NCBI GenBank assembly: GCA_017412265.1
Contig: JAFPYK010000252.1
Location: 1-9,170 of the forward strand
Direction of reading: 5' to 3'
DNA from: Lachnospiraceae bacterium
GTDB taxonomy: Bacteria > Bacillota > Clostridia > Lachnospirales > Lachnospiraceae
Length of the DNA: 9,170 nucleotides
Part shown: in pieces, positions 6,509 through 9,170 of the stretch
How positions within the stretch are numbered: position 1 is the first letter of the stretch
How the letters are laid out: each line of letters begins with the position of its first letter
Program-made: the position numbers and the translations under genes
Notes under the pieces: generated by a model
Told to the model about the DNA's origin: nothing
Seen by the model: only the letters and a program-made list of their open reading frames with translations
The model's database searches: none

Positions 6509-7861
6509 GCCGGCCCAGTTCGATTTCTTGTAGTAGATCAGGTAGATGACCGAGCTGATCGCCCAGGTGATCGGGTAGGCCCAGAAGAGCAGGACGATCT
6601 CGTGCATCAGGTGCATGGCGACCGTGATGTAGATGATGCGAAGGACGCACCAGACCGAGAGCATCACGAACATGGGCACGATGGCCTTGCCTGCGCCGCG
6701 GCAGATGCCTGCCACGCAGTGCGAGAAGGAGAGCAGAAAGTAGAAGAGTGTCTCCGTGTGGCACTGCAGGACACCGATGCGGATGGATTCCGGATCGGTG
6801 ACGAAGGCGGTGAGGAAGGGCTCGGCGAAGAGGTAGATGAGGACTCCGACCAATTCTGCCAGGAAGACGGAGGTGATGAGGCCGAAGCGTGCGCCTTGCT
6901 TCACCCGCTCGTGTTCGCCGGCTCCCAGGTTCTGGCTGATGTAGGTCGTCATGGCCATGGAGAAGCTCATGATCGGCAGGAAGGCGAAGCCTTCGATCTT
7001 CGAGTAGGCGCCGCAGGCCGCCATGGCCTCGGCTCCGAAGGTGTTGATGTTGGACTGGACGAGCACGTTGGCGAGTCCGATGACCGAGTTCTGGACACCG
7101 GTCGGGATGCCGTAGTGGACGATCTGTCTTAAGATTGCGGGATCGATGCGCAGCTTCTTCAGGGACAGCTGGTAGACGGTCCCTTTCTTCGTGAGCTGGC
7201 GCAGGCACAGGAACATGGAAGCGGTCTGCGCGATGACGGTCGCGATGGCGGCCCATTCGACGCCTCGGCCGAGGACGCCCACGAAGAGCCAGTCGAGGAA
7301 TACATTTAACACCGAGGAGAAGATCAGGTACCACAGCGGGCGGCGGCTGTCGCCGACCGCGCTCATGACGCCCTTGAGCGAGTTGTACATGACGACGGTC
7401 AGGGAACCCGCGAAGTAACACCGGAAATACAGGGTGGAGAGGGGCAGCACGTCGGGATCGGTGTTCATCCAGACCAGGATCTGCGGGGTCAGGAGGACGC
7501 CGCAGACGGAAAGGACGAGGCCGAGGATCAGGGAGACCAGGACGTTCGTGTGAACAGCCCGCGAGACCTTCTCGAGATCATTTGCCCCGAAATACCGGCT
7601 GATCACGACGCCCGCGCCCATCGAGGCACCGACGAAGAAGCTGATGAAGAGGTAGATCAGGTTGCCGGAGGAGGAGACGGCCGCGAAGGCGTCATCTCCG
7701 AGAAAATGCCCGACGATCCATGCGTCCGCCGTGTTGTAGAGCTGCTGGAAGAGCTGGCTCAGGAAGATCGGAAGAGCGAAGGTCAGGATGACCTTCTTCG
7801 GATCTCCTTCGGTGAGGCGGACGGCCTCTCTTGGGGTTGTGTGCAGTATGAATTTGTGCAT
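6497..7861 (-). CDS. MATE family efflux transporter (downstream gene of the pair)
   Basis: A 454-residue integral membrane protein, full length for the MATE family (about 450). These proteins export drugs, dyes, toxins or metabolites using a Na+ or H+ gradient. About twelve hydrophobic segments fall into two six-helix halves, the second starting near residue 240. The N-terminus has the family pattern LPIFLSQLFQQLYNTADAW followed by IVGHFLG, and the second half has the matching GIPTGVQNSVIGLANVLVQ and YISQNLGAGEH. Start at 7861 is supported by a GAGGAG seven bases before it. The gene follows the other MATE gene by 13 bases and should be co-transcribed. The substrate is not predictable from sequence. 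Confidence 0.94.
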   Translation of the reverse strand: MHKFILHTTPREAVRLTEGDPKKVILTFALPIFLSQLFQQLYNTADAWIVGHFLGDDAFAAVSSSGNLIYLFISFFVGASMGAGVVISRYFGANDLEKVSRAVHTNVLVSLILGLVLSVCGVLLTPQILVWMNTDPDVLPLSTLYFRCYFAGSLTVVMYNSLKGVMSAVGDSRRPLWYLIFSSVLNVFLDWLFVGVLGRGVEWAAIATVIAQTASMFLCLRQLTKKGTVYQLSLKKLRIDPAILRQIVHYGIPTGVQNSVIGLANVLVQSNINTFGAEAMAACGAYSKIEGFAFLPIMSFSMAMTTYISQNLGAGEHERVKQGARFGLITSVFLAELVGVLIYLFAEPFLTAFVTDPESIRIGVLQCHTETLFYFLLSFSHCVAGICRGAGKAIVPMFVMLSVWCVLRIIYITVAMHLMHEIVLLFWAYPITWAISSVIYLIYYKKSNWAGGFA

Positions 7862-7868
7862 TCCGTCA

Positions 7869-7874
7869 CTCCTC
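7869..7874 (-). promoter_or_regulatory. Ribosome binding site of the downstream MATE gene
   Basis: On the minus strand GAGGAG directly abuts the TGA stop (7877-7875) of the upstream MATE gene and stands seven bases before the ATG at 7861. The strong site right behind a stop codon suggests reinitiation or coupling between the two genes. Confidence 0.75.
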
Positions 7875-9170
7875 TCAGCCGCGCTCGTCGGAATCGACGA
7901 AGCGCCGCAGCCAGACGCCCTTGTAGACCAGGACGGCCCCGATCACACATTTGATCAGGTCGGAGGTCCGGACGATGGCCAGCATGCCGGTGATGGGCAT
8001 GTCCGTAAAATGTGCCAGCGTGTAGGCCAGACTGACACTGACAACCCAGGCGAAAACGCAGTCGAAGCAGAAGGTGATGATCGTGCGCCCGCCCGCGCGC
8101 AGGGTGAAATATGTGCAGTGCAGGAAGGCGAAGGTCGGTATGAATGCACCGAGGATCCGGATCAGGGAGCCTGCCAGCGCCTGGATCTCCGGGGTGGTGT
8201 TGTAGATCTTCGGGAAGAAGGGCGAGACGATCATCATCGCGCAGGCCGTGAGAATCCCCGTGAAGACTCCGAAGGCGATCAGCTTGTTGTCGTAATCTCT
8301 GGCCTTCTCCATATCGCCGGCGCCCAGCTGCTGGCCGACGATGATCGCCACCGCGTCGCCCATCGCGAAGAAGACGACATTCAGCACATTGCCGATGATG
8401 TTGGCGATGTTGATGGCCGCGACGGCTTCCAGGCCGCGCAGGGAGTAGCACTGCACCAGGGTGGTCTGGGCGGTGGACCAGAGGGCCTCGTTGGCGAGCA
8501 GGGGGAAGCCCTTGACGATGATGCGCCGGACCAGATCGCCGGGCACGCGAAGGGTGCGGTAGAGGCCGGCGATGAAGGGCAGGTCCCTCGTGTGGGTGTG
8601 GGTCCAGACCAGGACGATCAGGACCTCGACGTAGCGGGAGATGACGGTCGCGATGGCCGCGCCGGTGACGCCCAGGGCCGGGAAGCCCAGCTTGCCGTAG
8701 ATCAGGATGTAATTTAAGACGAGGTTTACGAGGACCGCCGCCACGCCTGCCTTCATCGGCAGGAGGGTCTGGCCGCACTCGCGGAGGGTTCCGCCGTAGA
8801 TGCGGCAGAGGGCGAAGGCCGGAAGCCCCAGGAGCATCACGCGCAGGTACTGCTGCGCGGCTTCCATGGTCGCGCCGAGCTCGCTGCTGTCCCCGTTTAA
8901 GAACTGGCTGATGAGCGGTGTCCCGAAGAAGGAGAGGATGCAGACCGCGGCGGCGCAGACCAGTGTGCCCAGCCACAGCTTGAAGCGGAATGCAGACCGC
9001 ACGCCCTCCAGGTCGTGATTGCCGAAGAACTGGGCGGTGAAGATACCGGGCCCGGAGAGTCCGCCGAAGAGGCAGAGGTAGAAGACGTAGATGAGCTGGT
9101 TGACGATCGCGACGCCGGACATCTGGGCGGTGCCCACACGTCCGATCATGATGTTGTCCAGCATGTTGAC
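7875..9170 (-). CDS. MATE family efflux transporter (upstream gene; N-terminus outside window)
   Basis: The visible 431 residues read in frame to the window edge; the first complete codons give VNMLDNIMIGRVG, which matches the end of the first transmembrane helix in MATE proteins (usually around residue 40), so some 30-45 N-terminal residues are missing. The ATG at 9164 is therefore probably internal. Eleven or so hydrophobic segments follow in the two-bundle MATE layout, including GIFTAQFFGNHDLEGVR in the first half and IIVGQQLGAGDMEKA in the second. It differs clearly from the neighbouring MATE, so the pair is not a recent duplication. It ends VDSDERG, 13 bases before the next gene. A complete transporter is likely, with unknown substrate. 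Confidence 0.92.
   Translation of the reverse strand, partial: VNMLDNIMIGRVGTAQMSGVAIVNQLIYVFYLCLFGGLSGPGIFTAQFFGNHDLEGVRSAFRFKLWLGTLVCAAAVCILSFFGTPLISQFLNGDSSELGATMEAAQQYLRVMLLGLPAFALCRIYGGTLRECGQTLLPMKAGVAAVLVNLVLNYILIYGKLGFPALGVTGAAIATVISRYVEVLIVLVWTHTHTRDLPFIAGLYRTLRVPGDLVRRIIVKGFPLLANEALWSTAQTTLVQCYSLRGLEAVAAINIANIIGNVLNVVFFAMGDAVAIIVGQQLGAGDMEKARDYDNKLIAFGVFTGILTACAMMIVSPFFPKIYNTTPEIQALAGSLIRILGAFIPTFAFLHCTYFTLRAGGRTIITFCFDCVFAWVVSVSLAYTLAHFTDMPITGMLAIVRTSDLIKCVIGAVLVYKGVWLRRFVDSDERG

Noticed and set aside
7783..8976. Long frames on both strands overlapping the upstream MATE gene in other phases
   Set aside because: Compositionally biased (Arg/His/Pro-rich, or Asp/Gly-rich on plus) and without motifs; the MATE frame is the coding one.

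Overview
This 9.2 kb window looks like chromosomal DNA from a GC-rich member of the Bacillota, most probably a Lachnospiraceae-like clostridium. The basis is indirect: a Gram-positive-style lipoprotein with a Thr/Glu-rich tether, purine-rich Shine-Dalgarno sites, tightly packed short-spaced genes, and the flavour of the proteins. No rRNA, tRNA or housekeeping marker is present, so the assignment is an inference.

Left part (1-1853, + strand): the 3' part of a large gene that enters from outside the window. It encodes a very acidic, repeat-built protein ending in a ParB/sulfiredoxin-like domain with a GDGRHR motif. The repeats come in three layers: a strict 7-residue Pro/Glu/Thr/Asp register holding three copies of a 28-residue cassette; four 15-residue repeats; and three 49-residue modules. 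The first 303 visible residues contain no Lys or Arg. This is the most unusual object in the window. It resembles the architecture of modular toxin or effector proteins more than a chromosome-partitioning ParB, but its function is not established.

Centre (1901-6409, + strand): tldD and tldE (pmbA), overlapping by 4 bases, encode the two subunits of the TldD/TldE metalloprotease. They are followed 13 bases later by a lipoprotein of the UshA / 5'-nucleotidase metallophosphatase family. Spacing suggests one transcription unit, possibly read through from the repeat gene, which ends only 47 bases before tldD.

Right part (6497-9170, - strand): two MATE-family multidrug/organic-compound exporters in tandem, 13 bases apart. 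The upstream one is cut by the right edge of the window. The converging nucleotidase and MATE genes are separated by an 87-base gap holding a strong stem-loop with A- and T-tracts on either side, which fits a terminator working in both directions.

No CRISPR array, insertion sequence, RNA gene, riboswitch or convincing promoter was seen. Promoters for both transcription units probably lie outside the window.
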